Below are positions 36,418-46,374 of a stretch of DNA of 64,000 bases, piece after piece. The position numbers and the translations under genes were made by a program. This stretch comes from DAOUEX01 sp034430235 (GTDB lineage: Bacteria; Chloroflexota; Anaerolineae; UBA2200), in NCBI GenBank assembly GCA_964478075.1, contig CAYZGO010000002.1, forward strand, positions 106,499 to 170,498, in the 5' to 3' direction. The number at the start of each line of letters is the position of its first letter. Within the stretch, counting starts at the first letter, position 1. A model generated the notes under the pieces. That model ran no database searches and had not been told where the DNA came from. It saw nothing but the letters and a program-made list of their open reading frames with translations.

Positions 36418-36490
36418 TGGGCGAAACAGGACTTGAACCTGTGACCTTCTGAATGTAAGTCAGACGCTCTCCCAACTGAGCTATTCGCCC
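36418..36490 (-). tRNA. tRNA-Val (UAC anticodon)
   Basis: A 73-nt cloverleaf on the minus strand. The 7-bp acceptor GGGCGAA/TTCGCCC, D arm GCTC/GAGC, anticodon arm TCTGA-CTTACAT-TCAGA (anticodon TAC) and T arm ACAGG-TTCAAGT-CCTGT all pair. The 3' CCA is not encoded. It follows argS on the same strand. Confidence 0.95.
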
Positions 36491-36549
36491 GTGCACGCTA
36501 TTATAGTTGCGCGTGTAACCTTTGTCAAACAGTTCACGCCCCTGCGGCG

Positions 36550-38217
36550 CTACATGCGCTCTGGGGCAGTCATGCCCATCAGGTGCAGCGTTCGAGCCAA
36601 TACAATCCTGGCCGCGTGAACGAGCTTCAGCCGTGCCAGAGTCAACTCGCGGTCCGCCGGGTCAGAAGAAACCACGCGACAATCCCGGTAGAAGACGTGA
36701 AACTGGCTAGCCAAATCCTGAGCATAATGGGTCAGATGGTGCGGTGACAAGGTCGTGGCCACCAACTCGACAAGCTCTGGCAGCATCAACATGTGACGAA
36801 TCAGAGCCAATTCCAGCGGATGCGTCAACAGGGTCACGTCTCCCCCATTAGTATTCAGTCCGCGCTCCTCGGCCAGGCGCAAGATGCTGCTGATCCGCGC
36901 GTGCGCATACTGGATGTAGTAAACTGGGTTCTCGTTCGATTGCTCTTTTGCCAGGTCGAGGTCAAAGTCCATCTGGCTCTCAGTGCTTGGCGATAGCAGA
37001 AAGAAGCGCACGGCGTCGGTGCCAACCTCTTCCAGCACTTCACGCAAAGTCACAATGTCGCCAGTACGCCTGGACAGCCGCACTGCCTCGCCACCGCGCT
37101 TTAGCGTTATCAGTTGATAGATAATAAGGGTCAGACGTTGCGGGTCAAGTCCCAGAGCTCGCATCATGGCGTGCATGCGCGGCACGTGGCCCTGATGGTC
37201 CGCCCCCCAGATGTCAATGACCCATTCGAAGCCACGACGCACGAACTTGTCATAGTGATAGGCGATGTCCGAAGCAAAGTAGCCGGGCGCGCCGCCAGAA
37301 CGGATGATGACTTCATCCTTATCAGCACCCAGGTCAGTAGCAGTGAACCACACAGCCCCGTCACGCTCAACGATATAGTTCTCCTCGCGCAGCACGGTCA
37401 TGACGCGGGCAAAAATCTCCTCGTCGTACAGCGCGCGCTCTGAGAACCAGCGGTCGAAATGGACGCCCATCAGAGCCATATCATCGCGGATGGACTCCAT
37501 CGCGTAACTGAGGCCAATCCCGCTCAGTGCTTTCAGGGCCACCGCACGTTCCATGTCCAGGAACCTGGTGCCATACTCGCGCGCTGCACGCTGGCCCATT
37601 TCAACCATATAAGCGCCCTGATAGCCAGCTTCTGGCAGCGGCTCGTCACGTCCCAGTGCCTGAGCATAGCGTGCGTAGAGCGTCTGCACGAACAGCCCCA
37701 TCTGTGTGCCGGCATCATTGACATAGTACTCGCGCTGCACGTCATATCCCGCTGCTGCGAGCACATTGGCCAAAGCGTCACCAATAGCTGCGTTGCGGCC
37801 GCTCCCGATGTGAAGAGGCCCTGTCGGGTTGGCGCTAACGAACTCAACCTGCACCTTACGCCGCCTGCCAATGTCAACGTCACCGTACCGTTCACCTGCT
37901 TGGAGTATTCTGTCCACCTGGCGGGCCAGCCAGCCTCCTGACAGCGAGAAATTGATATAGCCAGGCTTGGCCACTTGGACGCTGCCAAGATAGTCAGTCT
38001 TGGACAGTCGCCCCACAATAATCTCGGCAATGCGCATGGGAGCCATGCGTGCCAGACTCGCCAATTGCAGGCATATCGGCGTAGCAAAGTCACCGTGCTC
38101 TTCCTGCTTAGGACGCTGCATCGGGATCTGTGGTATGTCGAACCTGGGCAAAGCCTTGCTCTTCTGTGCTTTCTTGATTGCTTTATGCACCAGTCTGGCC
38201 AAATCATCTCTGAGCAT
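36550..38217 (-). CDS. argS: Arginine-tRNA ligase
   Basis: 555 residues, class I synthetase. The N-terminal tRNA-binding Add1 domain is followed by VEFVSANPTGPLHIGSGRNA with the HIGH-type HIGS motif, the Rossmann core (YYVNDAGTQMG), and a C-terminal DALR anticodon-binding domain (RISSILRLAEERGLNTNGG onward; KLVHAARIVLARTLHLMGM). The usual KMSKS is not strictly conserved (MQ-free LSRRTGDIVTL region), as in many ArgS. It starts 4 bp after the polA stop, so polA-argS form an operon. Confidence 0.92.
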   Translation of the reverse strand: MLRDDLARLVHKAIKKAQKSKALPRFDIPQIPMQRPKQEEHGDFATPICLQLASLARMAPMRIAEIIVGRLSKTDYLGSVQVAKPGYINFSLSGGWLARQVDRILQAGERYGDVDIGRRRKVQVEFVSANPTGPLHIGSGRNAAIGDALANVLAAAGYDVQREYYVNDAGTQMGLFVQTLYARYAQALGRDEPLPEAGYQGAYMVEMGQRAAREYGTRFLDMERAVALKALSGIGLSYAMESIRDDMALMGVHFDRWFSERALYDEEIFARVMTVLREENYIVERDGAVWFTATDLGADKDEVIIRSGGAPGYFASDIAYHYDKFVRRGFEWVIDIWGADHQGHVPRMHAMMRALGLDPQRLTLIIYQLITLKRGGEAVRLSRRTGDIVTLREVLEEVGTDAVRFFLLSPSTESQMDFDLDLAKEQSNENPVYYIQYAHARISSILRLAEERGLNTNGGDVTLLTHPLELALIRHMLMLPELVELVATTLSPHHLTHYAQDLASQFHVFYRDCRVVSSDPADRELTLARLKLVHAARIVLARTLHLMGMTAPERM

Positions 38218-38220
38218 TGT

Positions 38221-40977
38221 TCACCCCATTTTTCCCCAGTGCCGTCCCGTTTTGATGTCCACTTTCAATGGAGCGTCCAATTTGTAAGCACCCTCCATGA
38301 CCGACTTCACGAGTTTAGCCACGCGGTCTACCTCATTATCTGGCACTTCCAACACCAGTTCGTCGTGTACCTGCAGGATCATCTCACCGCTCAGGCCTCG
38401 ACTCTGCAGTTCATCGTGCAAACGGATCATGGCAATCTTGATAATGTCCGCTGCTGTACCCTGAATGGGGTGATTGATGGCCATGCGCTGGGCAGCAGCC
38501 CTCAGATTGCCACGGGCTTTGCTTCCTGACTGCAGCTCAGGGAAATACCGCCTTCGCCCCAGAAGGGTCTCGACGTATCCTTGTTCCGCCGCTTGCTGCT
38601 TGGTGCGCGCCAGGTACTCGCGCACGCGAGGATATTGCGCAAAGTAGTCGGAAATGAACTGCGAAGCTTCCTCCTGAGAAAGCTCGGTCCGCGCGGCCAG
38701 ACCCCATCCGCTCATGCCATAGATCAGCCCAAAGTTTATCGTCTTGGCCAGCCGTCGCATGTCAGGTGTAACCTGATCGAGGGGCACGCCGAGAATGCTG
38801 GCTGCGGTGCTGGCGTGAATGTCTTCGCCACGGCGGAAAGCGGCCAACAGATTCTCATCGCCGGAGAGGTGCGCCAGGATACGCAATTCCACCTGCGAGT
38901 AGTCAGCGCCAAGCAACATGCATCCGGTCCGCGCGACGAAAGCCTGACGCACACGTCGCCCAATATCGGTGCGAATTGGGATGTTCTGCAGGTTGGGTTC
39001 GCTGGACGAAAGACGGCCAGTCACTGTCCCGGTTTGGTTCCACGAAGTGTGCAAACGCCCAGTACGGGAGTTGACCATGAGCGGCAGCGCGTCCACGTAG
39101 GTGGACTTGAGCTTGGAAAGTTGCCGGTGCTCCAGAATGAGCTCAACCACGGGATGCGCACTCCTGAGGCTCTCTAACACCCCGGCTGCGGTGGAATAGC
39201 GCCCTGAGCGCCCACGTGGTACGCCATCAGTCGGCAGCCCAAGCTTGATGAAGAGTGCCTGGCTCAGTTGTTGGGAGGAGTTGAGATTCAATGGGTACCG
39301 AACTTGCTGCTGCACTTGCTGTTCCAATTCGTTCAAGCGCAGGTATAGCTCACGGGACATCTGCTTGAGGAATTCTACGTCCAGCGCCACACCAGTGCAC
39401 TCCATATCCATCAACACCGGGACCAGAGGCATCTCCACTTCGGTGAACAGCTTCGACAGTCGCTTTTCCTCAAGTTGCGCCTCCAGGCGTGGCACCAGAC
39501 GAAAAGTCATGTCCGCGTCAGCAGCGGCATAAGGGAATACGCGCTCGACAGCCACTCGGTCCATCGTGAGTTGACCCCTGCCCTTGCCGATCAATTCCTC
39601 GATGGGCGTCATTTCCACCCCAAGCTCCTGCCAGGCAAGCCCCTTCAGTCCGAGGTTGCGGCCCAAGGGATGCAGCAGATAAGCAGCGATCATGGTATCG
39701 AACCTCAGGCCGCGTACGAGCATACCATGTTGATTGAGCACAATCAGGTCATAGTTGGCATTGTGCGCATACTTGGCGACGTTTCCATCAGCGAGAAGGG
39801 GACCGAGTTGCTCACGGACGACGTCAAGGGATAGCTGGGGCTTGGATGCGGCGTGCGGCACATGGCCGACAGGAATGTAGTAGCCCTCGCCCTCCCGGCA
39901 CGACAGGGAGATGCCAACCAGGTCAGCCTCGACCGGGCGTACGGAAGTGGTCTCTACGTCTACAGAGCACAGTCCTGCTGCACGTATCCTGGCCACCAGG
40001 TCTCGGAGGGCTACCTCGGTGCTGACCAGGTGATACTCGCCCAGGGCGGGCCTTTCACCTTCTTCACCCCTCTGCGCTGCAAACAGGGACAACTGTGCTG
40101 TAGGGCGCTTCGCCGCCCTGGGCAACCTTCGCAATAGGCTGTAGAAGCCCAACTCGCGGAACAGCGCCAAAACCTTGTCCCGATCGTAAGCGCCAAGCCG
40201 GCAGCTATCCAGGTCAAGATCAATAGGCAGGTCATCAACGAGCTTGATCAGTGCCTTGCCACGACGGACATTCGCTTCCTTGGCTTCCAGTTTACTGCGC
40301 AGCTTGGGCGCCACTTTTTCTACGTGCCGATACAAATCCTCAACGCTGCCAAACTCCTGTAGGAGTCGAGCGGCCGTCACTTTGCCCACGCCAGGTACGC
40401 CAGGGATATTGTCCGAGGGGTCCCCCTTCAAACTCTTAAAGTCCACCAATTGCTTGGGCTCCAAACCATAGCGCTCGCGAATCGCCGCCTCATTGTATAG
40501 TTTGGTGTCAGTGAACTTGCGCCCCGATAGCAGCACCTTGACGTGCGGGCCAACAAGCTGAAAGATGTCGGTGTCCCCAGTGACAATGATCACGTCCAGG
40601 CCCTGTTCCACGGCCTTCTTGGACAGGGCGGCCAGCACATCGTCAGCTTCATAGCCCTCGAGTTGCTTGCTGGGCAAATTGAAAGCCGCTACCACATCGC
40701 GTACACGGCCCAACTGCGCCTGCAAGTCATCTGGCGTGCTGGGTCGCGTTGCTTTGTACTCGGGGTACTGCTCGTGGCGAAAAGTACGCCCCACGTCGAA
40801 AGCCACTGTAGCATACTGCGGCTTACAGTCAGCCAGGACTTTGAGCAGTGTGGACGTGAACCCAAACGTGGCATTCGTGGGCTCGCCGCTCGGGCCGGTC
40901 AGCGGGGGGATAGCGTGATAAGCGCGATGCACAAGTGCGTTGCCATCCAGAAGCAGTATGAGTGGTCTCTCAGCCAT
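38221..40977 (-). CDS. polA: DNA polymerase I
   Basis: 918 residues from ATG 40977 (AERPLILLLDGNALVHRAYH), with AAGGAG 8 bases upstream and a -10 box just beyond it. Domains in order: 5'-3' exonuclease (about 1-290), 3'-5' exonuclease with the intact DxE (VDVETTSVRP) and YAAADAD residues, so proofreading is probably active, and the family A polymerase (DYSQVELRILAHLSGDENL; RRLAKTINFGLIYGMSGWGL; ILQVHDELVLEVP). It processes Okazaki fragments and fills repair gaps. The frame to 41001 lies upstream of the predicted transcription start and is rejected. Confidence 0.94.
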   Translation of the reverse strand: MAERPLILLLDGNALVHRAYHAIPPLTGPSGEPTNATFGFTSTLLKVLADCKPQYATVAFDVGRTFRHEQYPEYKATRPSTPDDLQAQLGRVRDVVAAFNLPSKQLEGYEADDVLAALSKKAVEQGLDVIIVTGDTDIFQLVGPHVKVLLSGRKFTDTKLYNEAAIRERYGLEPKQLVDFKSLKGDPSDNIPGVPGVGKVTAARLLQEFGSVEDLYRHVEKVAPKLRSKLEAKEANVRRGKALIKLVDDLPIDLDLDSCRLGAYDRDKVLALFRELGFYSLLRRLPRAAKRPTAQLSLFAAQRGEEGERPALGEYHLVSTEVALRDLVARIRAAGLCSVDVETTSVRPVEADLVGISLSCREGEGYYIPVGHVPHAASKPQLSLDVVREQLGPLLADGNVAKYAHNANYDLIVLNQHGMLVRGLRFDTMIAAYLLHPLGRNLGLKGLAWQELGVEMTPIEELIGKGRGQLTMDRVAVERVFPYAAADADMTFRLVPRLEAQLEEKRLSKLFTEVEMPLVPVLMDMECTGVALDVEFLKQMSRELYLRLNELEQQVQQQVRYPLNLNSSQQLSQALFIKLGLPTDGVPRGRSGRYSTAAGVLESLRSAHPVVELILEHRQLSKLKSTYVDALPLMVNSRTGRLHTSWNQTGTVTGRLSSSEPNLQNIPIRTDIGRRVRQAFVARTGCMLLGADYSQVELRILAHLSGDENLLAAFRRGEDIHASTAASILGVPLDQVTPDMRRLAKTINFGLIYGMSGWGLAARTELSQEEASQFISDYFAQYPRVREYLARTKQQAAEQGYVETLLGRRRYFPELQSGSKARGNLRAAAQRMAINHPIQGTAADIIKIAMIRLHDELQSRGLSGEMILQVHDELVLEVPDNEVDRVAKLVKSVMEGAYKLDAPLKVDIKTGRHWGKMG

Positions 40978-40999
40978 ATGTCTCACTCCTTGATGGCGC

Positions 41000-41005
41000 A
41001 TTATA
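41000..41005 (-). promoter_or_regulatory. -10 element of the polA promoter
   Basis: A perfect TATAAT on the minus strand; the -35 is weak (TTAGAG at 18-bp spacing). The transcript would start about 16 nt before ATG 40977, which supports that start. Confidence 0.55.
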
Positions 41006-41258
41006 CCACACTTTGCACTACGACTCTAACTGTAAGTGTGAAACTGGCATGAACGCATGAGGAGGCCATCATCACTGGCGCCAAACAGTGCAGAATCGGT
41101 CAGAAGCGAACGCAAGATAGGTGGATGAGAGGCCGGCCACGAATCCTTTCACGAATACTGCGTGAGGCCATTTGGGTATTCGCGACCTCCATTCGTGGAC
41201 GGCGATTCATGCTAAAGCCGCTGATTCGCTCTGTTGTCGCCTTTTCACACTTGGGGTT
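41006..41258. other. Intergenic region between dinB and polA
   Basis: No gene. Holds CCACGAAT and ATTCGTGG boxes (near 41137-41201) that form a loose inverted repeat. Confidence 0.4.
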
Positions 41259-42428
41259 CTACTCGTCATCGGCCTTCAGCAGCGAAGCACGACGTATGGC
41301 GTCCTTTCCGTACTTGCGGCGGATTTGGTCCACTGCACGACTCAATCTGCTCAACCGCTCAGCACGGGTTTCAAAAAGGCCGAGCTGTCGTGCCTGCGCG
41401 AGCCCCGTTGCTCCCACGCCGATCAAGCGCACTTTGACGCCCTTCCTCCACTCTCGCCGCAGCATTTTCATCGCTTGAGCATGGATTACTTCGGCCAGGT
41501 CAGTAGGTTGTGATAGAGTGACCTGGCGGGTGATGGTCTTGAAATCCGGGTAGCGCATCTTTAACGTGACAGTGCGAGCGCACTCTCCGTCCTCCCTGAG
41601 CCGCGTCGCCACGGTTTCGCTCATGTCCAGCAAGGAGCGCCGCAGGACATTGATGTCACCAACATCACGCGGAAAAGTGCGTTCCTGGCTGACTGACTTG
41701 CGGCGACCCCTGACGCCCACCGGGCTGTCGTCTATGCCCAGCGCACGGCGATGCATCTCTGCAGCAGCCGAACCAAACAGCGCCTTCATCTGCTGTGCGG
41801 ACAACACTGCCAGTTGGCCAATAGTCTGCACACCACGCGCACGCAACCGGCGAGCAGTTACCTCACCTACGCCCCACAGGCGCTCGATCGGCAGCGGTGC
41901 GAGAAAAGCGGCCTCATGGCCTGGCGGTACGACGAGCAGGCCACGGGGCTTGGACAACGCCGATGCGACCTTGGCCACCAATTTGTTGCTGGCCACGCCC
42001 AGGGAAGAAGGAAGGCTCAACTCTGACGTGATGCGCTGCTGAATGCGATGAGCCAGTTCATCAGTCGGGCCGAAAAGCCGCTCACAGCCACTGACATCCA
42101 GAAAGGCCTCATCTATGGAGATGGGCTCCAGTGACGGCGTGTACTCTGCCAGGATGGCCATCACGCGCTTTGAATAAGCGCCATACTCCTTGTGATGACC
42201 GTGGCGAACCACGGCTTGCGGGCACAAGCGCAGCGCCTGCGACATGGGCATCGCAGAGTGCACCCCGTAAGCACGAGCAGCGTACGAGGCCGACGAAACG
42301 ACCCCGCGGCCAACCGGGTCTCCGCCTACGAGGATAGACAGTCCCGCGATGAAAGGGTCGAGCAATTCCTCGACGGAAGCGAAAAAGGCATCCAAATCCA
42401 GGTGGATGATGCTACGCGGCTTGTGCAC
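41259..42428 (-). CDS. dinB: DNA polymerase IV (Y-family)
   Basis: 389 residues. Palm and catalytic residues: IIHLDLDAFFASVEELLDP (first acidic motif) and PISIDEAFLDVSGCERLFGP (SIDE). Helix-hairpin-helix region LWGVGEVTARRLRARGVQTI; little-finger domain at about 240-350. It performs translesion synthesis. The C-terminus (LFETRAERLSRLSRAVDQIR) lacks an obvious clamp-binding QL(S/D)LF, but QLGLFE is a plausible clamp-binding motif. It lies upstream of polA on the same strand. Confidence 0.93.
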   Translation of the reverse strand: MHKPRSIIHLDLDAFFASVEELLDPFIAGLSILVGGDPVGRGVVSSASYAARAYGVHSAMPMSQALRLCPQAVVRHGHHKEYGAYSKRVMAILAEYTPSLEPISIDEAFLDVSGCERLFGPTDELAHRIQQRITSELSLPSSLGVASNKLVAKVASALSKPRGLLVVPPGHEAAFLAPLPIERLWGVGEVTARRLRARGVQTIGQLAVLSAQQMKALFGSAAAEMHRRALGIDDSPVGVRGRRKSVSQERTFPRDVGDINVLRRSLLDMSETVATRLREDGECARTVTLKMRYPDFKTITRQVTLSQPTDLAEVIHAQAMKMLRREWRKGVKVRLIGVGATGLAQARQLGLFETRAERLSRLSRAVDQIRRKYGKDAIRRASLLKADDE

Positions 42429-42521
42429 AGCCTCTCAAGCCCTCCCCGGTCCTAGTCCCTAGCAGTGCTCAGTTCTTCCAGTAGATCGCTTGCCCAATCC
42501 AGTACGTCACGTCGGAGCTCT

Positions 42522-43016
42522 TCACCGGGCCCGCGAGGTCTGCAAGCCACGAAAGTCAAAGCTGAAATCCAGTAACTCAACCCCTCGCGCCGACAACACA
42601 CTCCGCAACACGTGTTCCTGGTCGGGCCTGGCACAGAACAGCACGCAACCGCCCCCTCCAGCTCCCGTTGCCTTGCCGCCTGCAGCACCGTTTGCCAGTG
42701 CCAGGTCGAAGAGAGCATTCATGTCCGGATTGGTCACCGCAGGATCCAGGCGCTTCTGGTTTTCCCAGTTCTCTTGCAGCAGTGTGCTGAAAGCATCCAC
42801 GTCTCCATCCAGCAGCGCAGCCTTCATCTCATGCGCAATGGCCTTCAGCCGATGCAGAGGGCGAACGGTGGCGTAAGCGTAGCGGTTGATAGCAGCATTG
42901 ACTACCGCCCCGCCGACCTCTGCAGAGAAGGGCGGCACATCAGTCCAGCCCCCTGCCAGGTCAATGCGCATTGGGGCGCGGCTGCGCCAGATTACCGTTG
43001 GTCTTTCGTTCTGCAT
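42522..43016 (-). pseudogene. Internally deleted GHMP kinase
   Basis: 164 residues in a continuous frame. Residues 1-56 match the N-terminus of heptose/fucose-type GHMP kinases (RAPMRIDLAGGWTDVPPFSA), then the frame jumps to the C-terminal part (LKAIAHEMKAALLDGD and the third motif ATGAGGGGCVLF). About 150 residues including the central ATP-binding P-x3-GLGSSA loop are missing compared with the usual 320-340 residues. The frame is intact across the junction, so this may be a recent in-frame deletion or an assembly join. Activity is unlikely. Confidence 0.7.
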
Positions 43017-43417
43017 ACGCTTCCCTGCAGACATTATATGCCATAACGCACGGTCTTTCAAACGACCCCACAACCACCTTGCATATTTTACCGCAGAGTT
43101 CTTTAGGCTTCGTGTCCTCACTAGTGAATCAGCTCTCACCGGTGCACCCTAATACCTGGGCAACAGGACGTAGACTAGCCCCTTGTGGGCGTGTTGGTGC
43201 ACAGACGGCCATCCCGTCAGGCGGGACGAGCGGCAAAGGCCTATACTACGTTACTCTGGCAACCATATCGCACCCAGCCTGGAAGCCGCCTAATTCCTGG
43301 GATAGACCCGCTCTAACTGGTAGGTCCTGCACCGTACGAGAAATGTGGTATAATCGTGCTGTTGCCAGCGACGGCAGCAGAATGAGCCACCATCACGACC
43401 ACTCGGAGAGGAGTCCA
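43017..43417. other. Divergent intergenic region with -10 element
   Basis: 400 bp between the GHMP remnant and the Ord-like gene. A perfect TATAAT lies at 43349-43354 pointing right, followed by an imperfect inverted repeat (CTGTTGCC/GGCAGCAG, about 43358-43380). A CCCGTCAGGCGGG hairpin-like word (about 43214-43226) recurs at about 46399-46411. Confidence 0.45.
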
Positions 43418-44419
43418 ATGTCTGAAGCCATTCGCGTGTTGCACTACGGCCTCGGCCCTATCGGCGTGCGTATTGCCCAGCTCGTGGCCGCCAGGCACAA
43501 CCTGGTATCCGTTGGCGCTGTGGATATAGACCCAGCCAAGGCGGGAAAGGACCTGGGTACTGTGGCAGAGCTCGAACGGACGCTGGGCGTGCTAGTACAG
43601 CCAGACCTATCTGAACCGCTGAAAGCGCAAAGGCCAGACGTCGTACTGCACGCCACCGGATCACATCTGCCCACGGTCTCGCAGCAATTGCTGGCCCTGA
43701 CCGACGCGGGCCTGCCGGTCATCTCAACCTGCGAGGAACTGTCCTATCCCTGGTTCCACGATCCCGACGAGGCTCGGAGGATAGATGAGAGCGCAAAGCG
43801 CAGCGGAATTGCCATCCTGGGTACGGGCATCAACCCAGGGTTCATGATGGACGCCATACCCGTCATCCTTTCCGGCGTATGTCCTGCCGTGACCTCAGTG
43901 CGTGTACGGCGCGTGGTTGACCTCTCCGTGCGCCGCGTGCAGCTTCAACAGAAGGTGGGCGTTAGTCTGAGCCCTGCAGAGTTTGCGGCCAAGAAGGAGC
44001 AAGGGCGTTTGGGGCACGTCGGGCTGCCGCAATCCGCAGCGATGATTGCGGCCGGGTTGGGCTGGCAGTTGGAGCGCGTGACGGAGACACTGGAGCCGCT
44101 GGTCGCCCCTTACTCACTTGACAGTGCCCTGGGGACGGTGGCGGCGGGTCGAGTGCAGGGCCTGCACCAAATCGCACATGGCTGGGTAGCGGGGCAAGAG
44201 CGCATCACCCTTGAGCTAGAGATGGCGCTAGAGGCCCTGGATGCAGGCGACTTTGTGGAGCTGGAGGGCCCCGAGCCAGTTTCCTCCATCATCCGTGGGG
44301 TGCAGGGAGACGTGGCCACAGCCGCTATCATAGTCAACGCTATCCCCCAGGTATTGGCTGCGGCTCCCGGCCTGCGCACAATGCTGGACCTGCCGCCGCT
44401 GAGGAGTGTGGGGAGCTAA
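43418..44419 (+). CDS. Ord-like NAD(P)-binding dehydrogenase (2,4-diaminopentanoate dehydrogenase family)
   Basis: 333 residues from ATG 43418, with GAGAGGAG upstream. The N-terminal dihydrodipicolinate-reductase-like NAD(P) fold (VLHYGLGPIGVRIAQLVAAR) has GTGINPGFMMDAIP and the C-terminal barrel conserved in the Ord family (ornithine/lysine fermentation). The substrate is not certain; other DapB-like dehydrogenases look similar. Upstream His-rich codons (MSHHHDHSERSP) belong to an alternative longer start. Confidence 0.75.
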   Translation: MSEAIRVLHYGLGPIGVRIAQLVAARHNLVSVGAVDIDPAKAGKDLGTVAELERTLGVLVQPDLSEPLKAQRPDVVLHATGSHLPTVSQQLLALTDAGLPVISTCEELSYPWFHDPDEARRIDESAKRSGIAILGTGINPGFMMDAIPVILSGVCPAVTSVRVRRVVDLSVRRVQLQQKVGVSLSPAEFAAKKEQGRLGHVGLPQSAAMIAAGLGWQLERVTETLEPLVAPYSLDSALGTVAAGRVQGLHQIAHGWVAGQERITLELEMALEALDAGDFVELEGPEPVSSIIRGVQGDVATAAIIVNAIPQVLAAAPGLRTMLDLPPLRSVGS

Positions 44420-44557
44420 GGTCTGGGAATAAGCAGAGATCCTCCCGGAGGTTGCCGACAACAGAGCCTCCGGCAGGGTCTGCTCTAACGAGCTTGTTGA
44501 CGCAAAGGGCAAATGCGGATAAGATTAGCCCAGCTAGGAGCGGAGGAGACACGGCCA

Positions 44558-45373
44558 ATGGACAGGCCACGCCGCAGCAAAACGAAAAAGCCTTTGCGCA
44601 GGAGAACCATCAGGCGCATTGTGTACTGGTTGCAGCTTGTGCTGCTGGGCACCGCTGCGGCTGTTGTCGTGCTGATCCTCTTCGCTGTCTGGCGTAAGGA
44701 ACCATTGCTTCCTTCCACGGGCACGCCGCCCGTCAACGCCACACGGACAGCACTACCTATTCACTCCCCTACTCCAGGGCCGACTTTTACGCCTGGTGGG
44801 CCTACACCCAAACCTACACTCAGACGTAAACGTGTAGGCGTCTTGGCCGGGCACTCGGGGCCACAGAATGATCCGGGGGCGGTTTGCCCCGACGGGCTGC
44901 GCGAAGTGGACATTAACCTGGCTGTCGCCGAAAGGGTAGTAACTGCGCTCAGAAGCAGGGGCTACGAGGCTGACCTGCTCGAGGAGTTCGACGATAGACT
45001 CCAAGGCTATCGTGCTGATGCCTTCCTGTCCATCCATACAGATGCCTGCGACATAGCTGAAGCGACAGGGTTCAAAGTGGCCCGCGTTTCGTTTAGTGCC
45101 ATCCCGGAGATAGAGGATATCCTGGTGAAGTGCCTGTACCAAGAGTACGGGCGCGCCACGGGGCTGCAACGGCACGATTTCAGCATCACGCCAGGCATGC
45201 ACCAATACCATGCCTTCGTGAAGATTGACCCCCAGACGCCAGGCGCGATCATCGAGTTGGGTTTCATGTTGGCCGACCGCCACATCCTGGTCAACCAGCC
45301 CGACAGACTGGCCGCCGGGATTGTCGCTGGATTGCTTTGTTTCCTGGAGCGCGAGCCTACCTCTGGTCCGTGA
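44558..45373 (+). CDS. Membrane-anchored N-acetylmuramoyl-L-alanine amidase (Amidase_3)
   Basis: 271 residues. An N-terminal basic region and one membrane helix (LQLVLLGTAAAVVVLILFAV) are followed by a Pro/Thr-rich linker and the zinc amidase domain: VGVLAGHSGPQNDPGAVCPD (His ligand), REVDINLAVAERVV (Glu), SIHTDACD (His) and AIIELGFMLADRH (catalytic Glu). It cuts the amide bond between MurNAc and the stem peptide outside the membrane, in cell-wall turnover or division. ATG 44558 has GGAGGAG about 9 bases upstream. A 7-bp GC hairpin (CCGGAGG/CCTCCGG) lies upstream near 44445-44475. Confidence 0.82.
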   Translation: MDRPRRSKTKKPLRRRTIRRIVYWLQLVLLGTAAAVVVLILFAVWRKEPLLPSTGTPPVNATRTALPIHSPTPGPTFTPGGPTPKPTLRRKRVGVLAGHSGPQNDPGAVCPDGLREVDINLAVAERVVTALRSRGYEADLLEEFDDRLQGYRADAFLSIHTDACDIAEATGFKVARVSFSAIPEIEDILVKCLYQEYGRATGLQRHDFSITPGMHQYHAFVKIDPQTPGAIIELGFMLADRHILVNQPDRLAAGIVAGLLCFLEREPTSGP

Positions 45374-45514
45374 CATCCCCTTCTACCGCGGAGCTCCCTC
45401 CTTGTCTCGGCGCCAAGGCGAGGGAGAACGCAGAAGATCTCAAAAACCTCAGCGAACTCTGTGGCCTCTGCGGTTGGGAACATCATCCAGACGCAAGAGC
45501 GTGACCAGCGGCGA

Positions 45515-45543
45515 TTGACGCCGTGCCAAAGTGGTAGTATACT
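45515..45543 (+). promoter_or_regulatory. Promoter of the methionine aminopeptidase gene
   Basis: TTGACG (45515-45520), 17-bp spacer, TATACT (45538-45543). It lies 60 bp before the start codon. Confidence 0.65.
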
Positions 45544-45603
45544 CGCCAGGCCGGGCACAATTCAAGCCACTATTCTGGGAAAACGCGCGAAAGGCTGGAA
45601 GCG

Positions 45604-46374
45604 ATGGCTATTATCATCAAAACACGCGAGGAAATCGCCGTATTGCGTGAGGCGGGCCGCATCACGGCCATGGCTCTGGAGGCCATGCGCCGTGCAGTGC
45701 AGCCTGGCGTAACCACTGCCGAACTGGACGCCATCGCCGAGGACGTCATCCGTTCGCACAATGCCGTCCCTGCTTTCCTGGACTACCCCAATCCCCAGTA
45801 CGCCAACCGGCCTTACCCGGCCACGATCACCGCCAGCGTCAACGACGAGCTGGTGCATGGCATCCCCCGCCGTCGTGTGCTGAAGGAAGGCGACATCGTG
45901 AGCCTGGATTGTGGCTGTATCTACAAGGGCTTCGTGGGCGACGCCGCTTTGACCGTGGGAGTTGGCCGGCTTTCCAAGGAGGCGGCACGCTTGATGCGTA
46001 TTACGAACGAGGCGCTCTACAAGGCCATCGAGGCTTCGCGCGTGGGCAATCGCCTGGGAGATGTGTCAGCGGCTATCCAGGAACACGCCGAGCGCCACGG
46101 CTACAACGTGGTGCGCGAGTACACCGGGCACGGCGTGGGACGCGACATGCACGAAGACCCGCAGATACCGAACTGGGGCAAGCGCGGGAGCGGTATCCCC
46201 CTGCGTGCGGGCATGACCTACGCTTTGGAGCCGATGGTCATGGCCGGCCAGCGGCAGGTGTACGTCAAACGCGATTGGTGGACAGTAGCCACCAAGGACC
46301 ACAGCCTCTGCGCTCACTTTGAGCACAGCATCGCCGTGACGGATGGGGAGGCGGAGATACTGACGCTGTTATGA
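45604..46374 (+). CDS. map: Methionine aminopeptidase, type I
   Basis: 256 residues. Metal-binding and catalytic segments are all present: VNDELVHGIPRRRVLKEGDI (His), IVSLDCGCIYKGFVGDAALT (two Asp), REYTGHGVGRDMHEDPQIPN (His), TYALEPMVMAG (Glu) and AHFEHSIAVTDGEAEIL (Glu). It removes the initiator Met. Not next to secY/adk as in many genomes; preceded here by an amidase gene with its own promoter. Ends the plus-strand block before the DGR region. Confidence 0.93.
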   Translation: MAIIIKTREEIAVLREAGRITAMALEAMRRAVQPGVTTAELDAIAEDVIRSHNAVPAFLDYPNPQYANRPYPATITASVNDELVHGIPRRRVLKEGDIVSLDCGCIYKGFVGDAALTVGVGRLSKEAARLMRITNEALYKAIEASRVGNRLGDVSAAIQEHAERHGYNVVREYTGHGVGRDMHEDPQIPNWGKRGSGIPLRAGMTYALEPMVMAGQRQVYVKRDWWTVATKDHSLCAHFEHSIAVTDGEAEILTLL

